Of a DNA stretch of 64,000 nucleotides, positions 1-11,700 are shown piece by piece. How positions within the stretch are numbered: the first letter of the stretch is position 1; the number at the start of each line of letters is the position of its first letter. The translations under genes and the position numbers were made by a program. The DNA comes from Dipteris shenzhenensis. Taxonomy: Eukaryota > Polypodiophyta > Polypodiopsida > Gleicheniales. Location: assembly GCA_047967505.1 (NCBI GenBank), contig CM106540.1; one strand, given 5' to 3'. Under the pieces are notes generated by a model. It saw only the letters and a list, made by a program, of their open reading frames with translations. It made no database searches and had not been told where the DNA came from.

Positions 1-1900
1 CCTAAACACAAATAGCTCATAATCACAATGATGATGAATTCGATGATAGATTGCTACAGTGATTAAGCTTGAAGGTGATGGGAAGATCCAGCTCACAAGA
101 CTTTTCAAATCTTTTGTTATACAGAGTAGCCAATTCCATGGCGTTATTCATGGTAGAAACAATTGAAATTACTTTTTTACAAGGAACTTTATCATCATCT
201 TGGCTAGCTAGTTCTAGTCAAAAGAGATTATTTGGAAGCCCGTGAAGATGAATCTAAATCCCCACCCATAACTTGGAGCTTGACAAGTAGCTCTAATATT
301 CCTTGAGTATCATTGCCCATATCTCGTTGGTAGGAAGAAGTACAAAAAAACTAATGAGCACAAAGACCTATTCTGGATCCTCAAATGCTATGAAATCATG
401 TGCTTCCACTAGGAAGAGATTAGGTATAGTGAATAGGTTGCTCATCCAACCAGCCATGAACCGAAACTTCATAAGCAAGCCATAGATTTCCCTTGCAAAA
501 GAAGTTGATTTCATTTGCATTTGGTACGGTCCGGAGGCTCAACTTTATGATGCTAGGATTTGGTTTAAAATTGAGAAATTTTGAGAGCTTTGGACCATGT
601 TCTATTACCTAGTATGGGAAATCGTGAGGGAGATCCCATTGGGCCAATCCCATGAAAGGCTCACAAAGAAAATCACCAAGTCTTTTTTTGTTGTCAATCA
701 AGAGGATGCAGTCTGTTGCCATAGAGTATGCCCATGCTGAGGACAAAGCCATAAATCGCTTCCTCAATCCGACATTTTATTCCAAGAAAATCAAATACCT
801 ATAGCTATCCTCTCCTACAGCTATCCTCTCCATCTTCTTTTGATAGTAATTCCTTCATCGCCATTAGCGTACTACTTGTGAAGCTCTTCGTGCATCTTCC
901 ATGCCCTCACAAAAAGATGAGCAAGGATTTGCAAAAGCCTTATGAGAGGTATGAAAGGTGATTGTTGGGTTCTTCTGAGGCAGTGGGAAGGTAGGGGATT
1001 TCCAAGGTGGATGATGACTACGTCTGTGCAATCTAGATTAGATTCCAATCTTTGTTCCTAAAAAATGGCGATTATAAGAAGAGGAGGTAATTACACGGCA
1101 CAGCGGAACAGAAATTGAACAAAGAATAGAGAGTCCACAGCAAACTGGAGATGAACAAAATTTTCCTTCAATACTGATGTAGTACAGATGATGGCTCCAT
1201 CCACCCGTGCACTCCCACGGTGGAGCTTAGATGGCGATCTAGACAGATACTAGGTGAAGAGCTACTAGTTGGAAGATCTCTACTGGAAGATCTGATCTGG
1301 TACAATGGACTGGGGAGGTTTCCTCTTTATAGCTATGAGGGCGGTAGTTGGATCAACATAATCGATGGAACCGACCAGTCAACCCAATCGGTGAAGTTGA
1401 CCAGTCAACCTAGTCAGTGGAACTAACTAGACATCCATGGAATATTCAACGAATATTCCCTATACCGTCGCCTCATGGGCTCTCGCTCCGGAACCCCCAC
1501 CAGAGGACCCCCAGGTGGGGGCCAGCTGGCCCCCAGGGCCCAGCAAGAATAAGGAGCTCCCACACAATCATTGATAAACCTCATCTGACATGCAAGTGAG
1601 GATCCCATCTAGTGTCCCAGGCTCACAATGGCTTCTCCTCATATGGGGAGCTTACAACTTGAGTACCTTGGACCACTGGTGGTTACTAGGAGGGTGGGGC
1701 ATTGAGCATATCTAACAGCATGCGCCCCATGATACCAAACTAAGTGATCATTTGATCTAATTGCTCACGTTCCTCACCCTAAATGTAACGGCCCATGTTC
1801 TCTTAATGGTCTGATTAGCGTGCTTAATAAATTATAGATATTGTGGCCGTATAAAAATGGAAGGGAAGAACCTTTGAAATTTGCTCTGCAGTAGAGCTGG
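1..1900. other. No gene recognised
   Basis: I see no coding region or complete element here. The short open frames have no family features. Bases 1,350-1,430 contain small repeats of GACCAGTCAACC. At about 1,730-1,739 the minus strand reads TTGGTATCA, which resembles the start of a plant retrotransposon primer binding site, but no matching LTR pair was found nearby. Confidence 0.5.
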
Positions 1901-1926
1901 AGTCTCTTTCTTGTCTAGCAAGTTAA

Positions 1927-3477
1927 TTACAAGCATACACATAATGCTGACCATGTCAATCGGCTCAAATTTACAATGCAGCAATAAATTTCTCTTTGCC
2001 TCTTTGAAAATTCTATTGGAATTTTCCTCTTCACCTTGGTCATGCGGAATTTTTCAAAGGCATTGTGTGAAGAATTTGGTGAACATCTCCTCAAAATGGG
2101 TATGTCCTTCAAACATAATTCCATCGTTACGACTACCTATATTTGGACAAAACATGATTGGATGCAAGACTACATTAGAGACCACAGGTTTCTTGCCATC
2201 CACCAAAGCCTTGAATATCTGCATCGCATAAGATATATCAAGATTCCTATTATTGGTAAAAATAGTTGCTGACTTCACATCTCGAGCATTCACAGCATAG
2301 GGCTTTTGCCCCCATATATATCCGACATCATCTTCTGTGATCATCTCATTAAGATGCAGATTGAGATTCTTTATTGACATGAGCTCATCTTGATCTTCCT
2401 CAACCTCTTGATATGACTCTTCTTCCTCTTTATTTTCTCTGTCCTCCTCTTTCTCTTTTACCTCTAGTTTTTGAGCAGAGGGATGCTAACTTTTTTTGAA
2501 AGTAGTCTTTGGAATTGTGTCTTCTTTATCTTTTACCTATAGTTTTTGAATGGAGCAATGCTATCTTTTTTGAAAGTAGCCTTTGGGACTGTGTCCCTTA
2601 CATTATTAATCTTTTCTATTTTGCGTCTTTCTTTTCCTTTGATAGATTGCACCAACATGGCCATGGCTCATCCTTCCTCTTCTTCTATCTTTTGTACTTC
2701 TTTAGTACACAATGGTTGTGTTGCTTCATTTTTTTGTTTAAATGCAACATTTGATTTTGTTTGTATTTCAAAGAGTTTGTGTGTAGACCCTTGATATGGG
2801 GCTCCTTGTCTAGGCTGCTTCTGATCCAAACTTATAGCTCTCTCATCCTGCTTGTGTCCTCTTTGTTTTTGAACAAAACTAGCATCCGTCTGATCCTTCT
2901 CATGCCCTCTTCATTTTTGAACCAGACTAGCATCCCTCTCATCTTGCTTGTGCCCTCCCTCCTCTTGAATGAATTCATGGCCTATCTTGAGTGAAGATGT
3001 CTTAAAGTACTCAACCATAATCTTTTGATGCAACCTACTTGCCTTTGCACTCAGAAATGTACTCCATTCATCCATGAGAGCCTTTAATGGAGTTCATAAT
3101 TATGTAAAGTTTGATGGTGGAGGAGGTGGCATTGCAAACCTATTTAGACCTCTTGATAGGATAAAATGATAGCCCCCAATATGAGGTTGTAACACTTCAC
3201 AAAAATATCTAATTGGTTCCATCGTAATTCCAACAACCATGCTAGAAGTCATATATTTCTTAAAGAAGCTTGCATTCCATGGCTCCTCATTTTGATCCAT
3301 ATCTTTCCTCGACATCATAAGATGTAGCTCAGTTTTTCTTTGAATGAGAAACCAACCTTTTCTTCCCATGTACATGTGAGTCCACTTCCCTTCAAAGTTA
3401 TCAGGGGCATACTCTTTCCCATTCAAATGTAAGGTGGTGCGAGAGACAAAAGCTCTAATCTCTTGAGAGTGCTCCAT
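1927..3477 (-). pseudogene. Unrecognised degenerate coding region
   Basis: On the minus strand, open segments at 3,477-3,100 (125 codons) and 2,380-2,054 (108 codons), then 2,124-1,927, run in the same direction with readable protein-like composition and little low-complexity sequence. The first contains GKWTHMYMGRKGWFLIQRK and a C-terminal run of prolines (PPPPP). The second contains IFKALVDGKKPVVSNVVLHP. I do not recognise a family. Frames change between segments, so either introns or frameshifts separate them. The surroundings are repeats, which makes a decayed mobile-element gene more likely than a host gene. Confidence 0.35.
2842..2967. repeat. Short degenerate tandem repeat
   Basis: About two and a half units of roughly 50 bp, each built on CTTGTGTCCTC, then TTTTTGAACAAAACTAGCATC, then CTGATCCTTCTCATGCC. 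The second unit differs at several positions, so this is an old local duplication. Confidence 0.5.
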
Positions 3478-3567
3478 AATAATTGAAAATCCTACATGAA
3501 AAATTATTCAAAAGACTTTAGATACATACAATTGTTCAACAAAATAGCCAATAAGGCTTTAAAGTAC

Positions 3568-3735
3568 AAGACAATAGATTTTGTCCATCATATTGTAATT
3601 TGCCCAAGCATACTTTAATGTGCCCAAGTTGAAAGGCAATGCATTTTGCCCATCATATTGTAATGTGCTCAAGTTGAAAGACAATGGATTTTGCCCATCA
3701 TACTATAATGTGCCCAAGTTATAATGTGCTCACTG
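3568..3735. repeat. Tandem repeat, about 60-bp unit
   Basis: Three units of the form TTTTGCCCATCATATTGTAA followed by TGTGCCCAAGTTGAAAG and a short AT-rich spacer. Units differ by point changes. No coding role is visible. Confidence 0.6.
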
Positions 3736-4189
3736 ATACAATTGTGTGTGTGTCCATTTAACAAAATCTTTGAATGGATGATCAAAAAATAGCCTGAAAG
3801 TCTTTACAAGGCTCAATATATATACATAAATTGAAAAATGATAGCAAATAAGTCTTTACAATGATGGGATGCAAAAAAAATAAAATTATGATCTGTCCAT
3901 GATGAACAATTACAATGTGCCAGTGAAACTCTGCCCATGCACTGAAACTCTGACGGTGCTCATTGATCTGTCAACTGAAACTTTGCTCATAGGGTTGTGT
4001 TATGAGTGTTAAATTGCATGTGAACGTAGGACTAATGCTGATTAGGAACTAGTATGGAATTTTTTAGCATGGCTTTGATTGGTTATTTTGGAGTTCTCTC
4101 CTCTACGGATAAACTAATCTATGCTAATCTAAGCTATACCAATGGTCGAATTGAAGAAACAACAAGAAATAATTTTATTTTCATATTCA

Positions 4190-4625
4190 TTTTAATAGGT
4201 TATCTGCAAGAGACGAGAGAAATATTATAAACAAATTTTATTCATTTCATATATATTTAAAGTATATTAAATTTAGTAAAATATTTTAAACTAAATTAAA
4301 TATATTTTAGTAAATTAAATATACTTTAAATATACATTTATACTAAAATAAATTAAAAATTAAAAATATAAATGTAGTATTAAAATTAAATTTAAATTCA
4401 AAAATACAAAGCAATCACAAATTAAATTCATCAATTTTGATTTAAATAGAGAAATATATACAAACTAGTAAAATAAACTCTATTTAAAAACATAAATTAT
4501 AAACTAAGATAAAACAATTATAAATAAAATAAAATAAAATTATAAACTAAGATAAAATAATTAAATTATAAACATAAATTAACTAATATTAAAAATTAAT
4601 TACTTAACAAATTTTAATTAATTAA
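4190..4625. other. AT-rich stretch without genes
   Basis: Long A/T-dominated sequence made mainly of TAAATTA/AAATAAAAT words. It has no open frame of note. A matrix-attachment or promoter-like role cannot be judged from sequence alone. Confidence 0.5.
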
Positions 4626-4659
4626 TATTTTGGTCTCTCCCCCACCTCCTTCCCTTATC

Positions 4660-4722
4660 CCTCTCCCCCCTCCCCTTACCCCCTAGCGGTTGCAGCCACC
4701 GAGGGGTAAGGGGAGGGGGGTC
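4660..4722. repeat. G/C-rich quasi-palindrome, copy 1
   Basis: Arms CCCCTCCCCTTACCCCCT and AGGGGTAAGGGGAGGGG fold around a centre reading AGCGGTTGCAGCCACCG. The arms contain several G-runs on one strand, so the DNA could form a hairpin or a quadruplex. A related palindrome lies at about 6,148. Confidence 0.65.
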
Positions 4723-5681
4723 TCCCTCCTAAGGAGTCTCTCTCTCCTCCTCTCTCCTCTCCTCTCTTCTCTTATAATCGAAACTCTTACAGTCTTCAAT
4801 TTTCAATGCCAAGTAGGAGGGACGTCCATTAGGAGGGAATGAGGAGAGGCATCGATGGAGGGGAGGATGTAATCAATCTCGGGTAATGAGAGGGTAGGGG
4901 TAAGAAGCGAGGTTCTACAACATCACTAATCTATGGAGGGAGTTAGGGAAATTTTAATATCCATGTGAATGAAAGAAGAGTCAAAAGAGAAACTAGAAGA
5001 GAGTTATAAGATTACCAAAAGAGAATTGAAATGAGACAGAAGGGAAAGAAACTAAGAATCAAAATGAGAGGGATTCAAATTTATAAAGAGATTGGGAGAA
5101 GATTTACCTAGGAGATTCAAATTTGAACTTACAAAATAGAACTACGGGACAATTTAAATTTGAAGTGCAAACAAAAGTGCGAAAAGATTTGAATTTGAAG
5201 TGCAAACAAAAATAGCCGACATTCTCCTAAACATTCCATCAACCTAAGACATTCTTCCATCCAATTTCGCTTCATCCCTTCCTTGAATAACACACAGGAC
5301 ATTCTCTTTCCCAAGATCTCTCTTTGCTTATGACAATAGTACACGGATAAGTTTTATTCCTTATGACACTCTTTCTTGCATTTTGTAGCACTCCTTTGTC
5401 CCCTTCTACACTCTCTATCTCCTTCATGTCCCCACGTCCCCTCCTTGTGCATTACCTTTGACATCCTGTCCTTTAGCCACCCTCCATTTGCTCGCCCCAT
5501 CTCTCCTTCGTCCCCTCGCCATCCATCTCCCACCTCGCCCCATCTCTCCATCGCCTGATCGCTGTTTGTCCCACCTCGCCCCATTACGCCATCGTTTTCT
5601 CCACCTCTGCCCCACATCGCCCTACCTTGTCACCGTTTGCCCCACCTTAGTCCCATTCACTACCTATCTCTCGCAATGCCC

Positions 5682-5928
5682 CTCGGGGGGGTCACTATGT
5701 ATAAACCCTCTATATCACATGCGTTCAAGGCCTATATTTAAAATCCCTTATCTGTAAGTTTTTTCATTAATAAAATGTACCCCTTTTCTATACAAATCTG
5801 TAAATTTTTTCCAAAACTATTTTAAATAGTCCCTTATGTATATTTATTTCTGTAAATTTTAGGAATAAAAAATTTCCTTCTGTCGAACTCACGTGATAGG
5901 ATTACATATGATGAGTGACCCCCCCGAG
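5682..5928. mobile_element. MITE, 247 bp, copy M1
   Basis: Terminal inverted repeats CTCGGGGGGGTCACT and its complement AGTGACCCCCCCGAG bound a non-coding AT-rich body. An exact 8-bp target duplication CAATGCCC sits on both sides (5,674-5,681 and 5,929-5,936). Related copies are at 14,673, 20,968, 31,565 and, more distantly, 22,580. An 8-bp duplication is typical of hAT-type transposition, but the terminus is not a classic hAT one, so the superfamily is left open. Confidence 0.9.
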
Positions 5929-6140
5929 CAATGCCCACTCGCTTGCAACGCCAATTGCAACGTCTCCAATGCCAACATCTGCAATGCAATACCAACTCTG
6001 CCCACTCACAATGCAACATCACCTGTCGCCCACAATGCCAATGCCACAATGCAACACCGCTTGCTCACAATGTAAGATCACTTGCCCACCCGCAACGCAA
6101 TGCTTCCTGCCACAATGCCGCTCGCTCGCAATGCCATCCA
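5929..6140. repeat. CAATGC-rich simple repeat
   Basis: Irregular array of CAATGC/CAACGCAATGC words with CACTCGC and CACCTGC inserts. Open frames over it are low-complexity artefacts. Confidence 0.6.
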
Positions 6141-6147
6141 CTGCCCG

Positions 6148-6236
6148 CCATAAGAGGAAGGGGGATTACCCCCTCCCTTATTCCTTGGCGGTCGCAGCTG
6201 CCAAGGAATAAGGGGAGGGGGAATCCCTCCTTTTGT
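6148..6236. repeat. G/C-rich quasi-palindrome, copy 2
   Basis: Arms TTACCCCCTCCCTTATTCC and GGAATAAGGGGAGGGGGAAT flank TTGGCGGTCGCAGCTGCCAA. The centre matches the palindrome at 4,660 (GCGGTYGCAGC). A further half copy (CTGCCAAGGAATGAGGGGAA) lies at 6,347-6,366. These look like ends or fold-backs of a dispersed element. Confidence 0.65.
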
Positions 6237-6545
6237 TTCGTCTTCTCCATCCCATTGCTCCGTCTTCTCCATCCCTCCCTTCCGTTTGCCTTCTCCATCC
6301 CATTGCTCCGCCCTCTCCATCCCTCCCTTCCGTTCGTCTTCTCCATCTGCCAAGGAATGAGGGGAAGGGGAATCCCTCCCTTCGTTTTGTCTTCTCCATC
6401 CCATTGCTCCATCTTCTCCATCCCTCCCTTCCGTTCACCTTCTCCTCAATCTAAGCTTCTTCCTTCCTCCCTTCCATCACCCCTTCTCCCTTCCTCCCAT
6501 CAGCCATGGCGACCCTCTCCTAACCCTTTTCTTTTCTCTCCTCCT
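6237..6545. repeat. Pyrimidine-rich minisatellite
   Basis: Units of about 50 bp containing CGTCTTCTCCATCCCATTGC and CTCCATCCCTCCCTTCCGTT, repeated with substitutions and interrupted by the half palindrome at 6,347. All six frames over it give low-complexity protein and are ignored. Confidence 0.7.
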
Positions 6546-7450
6546 TTCTCTTCTCTCTCAATTTCTCTGTCTTAAATATTTAAGAAAAGGAAACATGAAT
6601 ATAAAATTCTTCATACCTGTGGTGGCTGAAGGTTTTGTAGATAGGATGTACAATCTCCTTGCTCCTTCCTCTTCTTGCTCCTTCTTGCTCTTCTTGCTCC
6701 AATTGATTGAGATAAGAATGAATGTTAATTTGTATCCTTCTTTTTTCCTTTTCTTTACTTTCACGTGTCTTTTTCCTTTTCCTTTCCTTTCACCCTTCTC
6801 TTTCCTTTTGATTAATAAATATTCTACTAAGCGCAATTGTTTTCATAAGAATTAGACTCAATTGTTTTCATAATAAAAATGCTTTTTTTGAAACTACTAA
6901 CCTCACAAATAGTTTTCTAATGTCAATTGTTACTCAGAATTAGCTATCCATTGAATCATTCCTTTTTTACTAACCTCACCACTGCCTATCCATCCTTTTT
7001 TAAAGCCATTGCAAACGACGTCTATTTTAAGATGAAAGGTTGCTAAAAAACTGCCAGAAGCATGTAAAAAATACGTGCTTTGGATTGGTGATGAGTGTCC
7101 TCTCCTCCGGTCATCTTTTTAAATTCTATGAAGCATTAGATGGGTGACAAGTATCACTCCACTCTCCCACTTCTCATTGTGCTTAGTCATCGTGTTGTGC
7201 TCGGTCATCGTCATGTGGTTCTCTTAGAATCACCCCTTTTAATCGAATCAGGCCTTTTTGAAGCAGTTGTCAATGGCACATGTTTTACTAATAATTAGAT
7301 AAAGGGTTGCTATAAAATCGTCATGAGCATGTAAAAAAGTACAATACTTATACCCTTAAATCCATCTTCCCCTTAGGATTTTTATAAATAATCAGGATTC
7401 GTGTCATTGCACACGACGTAGTCACGATAGAAGGAAAGATTCAGATATTG
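6546..7450. other. No gene recognised
   Basis: Mixed unique-looking sequence with pyrimidine tracts. I searched the minus strand for the missing last exon of the neighbouring alpha/beta-hydrolase (the segment with the catalytic His) and did not find it. Confidence 0.5.
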
Positions 7451-7458
7451 GTACTTAC

Positions 7459-8384
7459 TCTCTCAGCTGGAAGGCTAGCTCGATATCGAAAACCTGGTCA
7501 TTTTCGCCCCAGATTATCAGAACCTCCTGCAAGGCAAAGAATCACTCTTTCAGCTGAGAACTCAGCAATCATCAACTAAGCAAGGCATGTAGACTTGGGA
7601 CAACGAGGGATGAACGCAGGATAACCTGTTCAATTTTCGGCAGCGGTGGTGCGTTCTCTTTCCCCAGGATGACGCCGTCTACTAGTTCGAGTTTTCCTTC
7701 ACGATCGCCGCGCATCGCCTGCTCAACAAAGATGTAATGGACGAGACCCACGACAGTTAAACCGATTGGTGTCACAAGCTGATCGCACCGCCTCAAACGA
7801 TTCACAAATTCCCTGAACTTAAAACACAAAACGAAGCCCTTTCTGCAATCCCTCAGGGGTGTCTGGAACCAGGATCTCTTCAATATCCGTCGCTCCAAAC
7901 TTCTTCAGAAGAGGATCATTGCTCCTTGGATTCATGCACACCCCTGAGCTCACAAGTATCAAGCGCTTTACAAATTGGCGGTACTCGCGCCATAGCTATG
8001 CCCTGTCACAATGGCCTCCTGGACACCGAGCTTCTGCATAGCTTTCCACATGCACTCGGCCTGGAAAAACTCCGAGCGCTGTTTGTTGTTGGTGGTGGAG
8101 TGGCCGAAGAAGAGCAAATCGGGCAAGTAGACAGAGAACTGTTTAACGAGGCAGGCGACCTGGCTCTCCCAAGCGAGTGTTCCATCGGCACCGAAGCCAT
8201 GGAGGAGCAGCAAGGCAGGCTTAGCAGGGGAGGAGATGTTGGGGGAGGAAGGAACCCAGAAATGGATGATGGAGCCATTGTCGAGTTCGAGGAGGAGGGG
8301 CTGGAGGCCAAGGGAACGGAGAAGCCAGCGGCTGTGTTTGAGTTTGAGGCCGGTGAGGCTGAAACCGAGGGTCCAACCGCCCAT
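7459..8384 (-). pseudogene. Alpha/beta-hydrolase-fold protein, damaged and incomplete
   Basis: Reads as the plant family of soluble alpha/beta-hydrolases related to meta-cleavage-product hydrolases. From the ATG at 8,384 (MGGWTLGF) come LLLLHGFGADGTLAWESQV (oxyanion region), FSVYLPDLLFFG and the nucleophile elbow GHSYG. Just after it the frame breaks and about 15 residues usual in the family are missing. Reading resumes as FVKRLILVSSGVCMNPR, breaks again near 7,830, then runs through ILGKENAPPLPKIEQ. A 99-nt GT-AG intron (7,625-7,527) precedes an exon reading EVLIIWGENDQVFDIELAF (with the acid residue), ending at a GTAAGT donor at 7,458. The His exon is not seen. Two frame lesions suggest a pseudogene; sequencing error is the alternative. 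The substrate is unknown. Confidence 0.8.
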
Positions 8385-8492
8385 GATAGGAAGCTTTAGC
8401 AAAAGAATGGAAGGTTGAGGTTGCAAATGTGGAGACGGCGATATGCACGATGAGCGAGTTCTACAATGACAGACAAGTAAGGCGCCTATATG

Positions 8493-9367
8493 AGCTGGAA
8501 GGTGTGTGGTTTTAACCAACTTCATGGTGGAACCCTGGTATTGAGGCCCCCTTGATGCACAGGTGACACGTGGGGATACAAGGAATAAATCCCATATACA
8601 ATGGGATCATGAAAGGGACTTGGTATAAAATAAAGAAAGAGTATTTGCTGTAGTCTCGCCGACCTTTTGCTGGGGGTTGAAGGAGGCTGAGCATGGCTAG
8701 GAGGCAGGGGAGTGGGGACCCCTGTACTTGATGCTTCCGATGGTAGGCTACCATGTGGTAGCTACCCTTCAGTGGTATCAGACCAGGCTTGCGGACTGTG
8801 GCGTGAACATGTGGCATCTGTGCGAATATGTGTGGCGGTTGACACTGACTGTGTAAGACTACGATGGTGGGTTGAAAGCTGTGGCAGTTTGATGACGGCT
8901 GGCATGGGAAGTGATGAACCCCGTCAGTCCATGTGTTGTGAATTGAGATCTGTCCAACAATTTGAGGGTACCGTGGGTGGTCGTCATTATTAGTCTGATC
9001 TGGCCTATTCAGAGGTGATCAGAGTTTCTTGATTGGTCAGGTTTATTCATGGGGTTAGGCCCATGGGGGGGTGTTGGAAGGTGTGTCCATTTCATGGTGG
9101 AACCCTGGTAATATGTGAGAATTAGAGGGGTATTGAGGCCTCCTTGATGCGCAGGTGACACGTGGGGATACGAGGAATAAATCGAATACACAATGGGATC
9201 ATGAAAGGGACTTGGCATAAAATAAAGAAAGAGTAAGACCCTCCTTCAGTCCCGCCGGCCTTTCGCTGGGGGCTGAAAGAGGCTGAGCATGGCTAGGAGC
9301 CAGGGGAGTGGGACCCCTCGTACTTGGGGCTTCCAATGGTATGATGCCATGTGGTAGCTACCCTACA
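8493..9367 (+). mobile_element. TRIM-type miniature LTR retrotransposon
   Basis: Two direct repeats of about 280-296 bp (8,493-8,771 and 9,072-9,367) share GGTGGAACCCTGGTA, GGTGACACGTGGGGATAC and CATGTGGTAGCTACCCT. The right copy begins TGTTGG and ends TACA. The left ends TTCA and is followed at 8,773 by TGGTATCAGA, the initiator-tRNA primer binding site. CCATGGGGGGG (9,061-9,071) just before the right LTR is the polypurine tract. The 300-bp interior has no coding capacity. Total length under 900 bp fits TRIM elements. No matching target duplication was found and the left LTR start is uncertain. It lies about 110 bp upstream of the hydrolase ATG. Confidence 0.85.
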
Positions 9368-9499
9368 GCTCAATGGTGAAATAAAGGCATGGGGAAGATG
9401 AAGACAACAAAGGAAAATGTAATTGAACAAAAATAGAATGTTATATGAAAGCATGTCTTTTATGAATTAAAGCACCATCATTGTCTCTTGTGCATGCGA

Positions 9500-11300
9500 G
9501 ATCCTAATTTGAGTTAATTAGATGTCTTGTGCATAATAATTCCCAATGGATGTTTGAACTAGAGTGATTGGCTCATGTGAAGGAACTTGGTGATGAGTTG
9601 GTTGTAAGCAATGGATGCGAAGACTGGCTATTTGGTATGGCTTGACTTGACTACCATTACAAAACTCGAGCATGATGTTCCCTTGCAAGTTGGGTGAGGT
9701 GAAGACCTTGGAAAGTTGTAGGGCTTGTGCCATCCCAACTTAAGATTGGGCTTAAGGGGGCCAAGCTTGGCATTGTACAAGAGAACAAGCCTTTCCCTTT
9801 TTGAGATTCTTCTTTACAATATGCCTATCATGCCAAGCTTTTCAACATCGTTGGATCAACTATTGAGACCAAACAAACACAGAGTTCATCAAATCTTTGC
9901 AAGTTGTTGAAGGCATTTTTCAATGGATTCCTATTATTTGAGGTGAAGCTTGGCTACTAATTACTGATAGCTGGGAATTAGAAATTCCAAAGGTGATTGC
10001 TTCTAGCTTGTAAGCAGTACTGAATTGTGTCGAGTTTGTTGTGACCTTTTAAGCTATTTTGTAAGCCATAATGCTACATGTAGCTTGTTATCCCAATCTT
10101 GATGCATGCTAAATGTCTTAGTGAGAATGGACTTGGCCCACCTTGTTTGTGGACTGAGCTTGGCCATTACAACGTGGGTAATAAGTGATCACCATGCTAG
10201 GTTGATGATCTTTAACTCAATTGTAATTGATGTGAATACCTTGTTCATGAAATACATGCCTTGGTCACTAACAAACATGATGGGGAAACCATGAATACCT
10301 TGCAATTGACATGAATACCTTGTAATTGACATGAATACCTTGTTCATGAAATTCATGCCTTGGTCACTAACGAGGTCACTAACAGACATGATGGGGAAAC
10401 CTTACTTGTAGATGATATTCTCATAAATGAACTTGTTTGTGCTCCAAGCCGAGTTGTCCCACATTGCCTTGGCTTCTATCCACTTGGTGGCATAGTCAGT
10501 GGCAATAGTGATGTATTTATTCATGCTAATCTTTTGAATGGTCCCATGAAATTAAGACTCCAATGTTGTCGTTCTTCCCAAAGTGCAATTGGGTTGAGGG
10601 GCATGCAATGTTGTAGTAGAAGCTACCCTATCCTCAAGCACACATCACACTCAACAAAATGAGCATGATCATCTCAAAAAAGTATGCTCCACTGCAATCC
10701 TATTTTAAAAACTTTTCAAGCCATGAGTCACCATAGAAGTGGCCTCTAGTGTGCCTTGTATGCTCCTCAATGAGCATGACTACTCATTCATGTGGAAGGA
10801 TGTATTGGCACAATCCCTGTCTCCTCCTTGGTGATAGAGTTGGTCCCTAATCAAATTGTACCCCCAGACCCTCAATGCAAGTTGTCTGCACTTGATATCC
10901 TTATACTTGGTGCTAGGTATGTTGATTAAATGATTGAGCATCTGACGTCTTGATGGTAGTTCATTGTGTTTCATCTTGTGGTGTGGGTATTCTCGAGAGA
11001 CAATCTACTCTAACATGTGAATTCCTAGGCTTGTGAATGATTTTGAAGTTGAACAATTGCAATAGCAATGACCATCGTACCAATCTTCCTTGGATGATTG
11101 TTTTGTTCAATAGACATATTGTCATCTTTATCCTCTTCCCTAGATCCATCGACATGATTAGTTGGATCTATTCGTGGCATCTCCATATCCAAATTCCTAT
11201 CTTCTAAAATATGTTTGCCTCAAGGAGCAACTTGGACCATGTACCGCAATCTTGGATTGAATGATTTGAATGAAAGACCACCTACGTTGAAGATCCAAAT
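9500..11300 (-). pseudogene. Ty3/gypsy pol remnant (RNase H end and integrase)
   Basis: Minus-strand reading, in order. 11,155-10,961 contains GRLVRWSLLLQLFNFKIIHK and VDCLSRIP, the RNase H end typical of plant gypsy elements. 10,974-10,780 (ALRVWGYNLIRDQLYHQGG) is the integrase zinc-binding lead. About 10,560-10,400 reads TIATDYATKWIEAKAMW, and 10,389-10,189 contains SDQGMNFMNKVF, both from the integrase core. A fragment at 9,733-9,518 may be the integrase C-terminus. Multiple stops, frameshifts and an internal duplication at 10,260-10,400 (repeats of TTGACATGAATACCTTG) show that it is dead. It would be a polyprotein of a retrotransposon acting in cytoplasmic particles and at nuclear integration. 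Confidence 0.85.
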
Positions 11301-11313
11301 TAAATGCCATCAA

Positions 11314-11700
11314 TTATATTAATGTATGCTCAAGTGTATATATATATACATGAACATCTACCAATAATTGTTTGGAAACAAAAATATTAGCTTTTAATAA
11401 TTTCTTTAGTGGTTTCTTTGCTCTAGAAGAACAAAGTATCACTTTCATTGCTCCATAGTCTAGTGGAGTCAATGGCAAAGAAACCACTACTATCTCTCCT
11501 GACTGTAGCATAAGGAACATTGTAGATAGTTCTAAACCATTTGAAATCAAGAATGAAAATACTAAATCATCTAGAATCAATGTCATAGATGTCACATATG
11601 GTCCCACAATAATCTAACTACTGCGAGGAGAGAAGATTGGTATCAGAAACACTTGCTCGACTATCTTGTATGAAGTTAGCCATGGGGTGGATGCATGGTA
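11314..11700 (-). pseudogene. CACTA transposase (TNP2) C-terminal fragment
   Basis: Minus strand contains SRASVSDTNLLSSQ, LDYCGTICDI and FAIDSTRLWSNESDTLFF. These parallel the plus-strand TNP2 3' part at 30,130-30,400 almost residue by residue. In TNP2 proteins this is the segment after the catalytic core with the DYYG-type motif. It is separated from any other TNP2 piece, so it is a truncated relic lying next to gypsy sequence. Confidence 0.7.

Noticed and set aside
1722-1739. Primer binding site of an LTR element
   Set aside because: Only TTGGTATCA matches and no LTR pair could be found around it.
8006-8448. Plus- and minus-strand frames of 75-157 codons overlapping the hydrolase
   Set aside because: Alternative frames of the GC-richer hydrolase exon; none shows family motifs.
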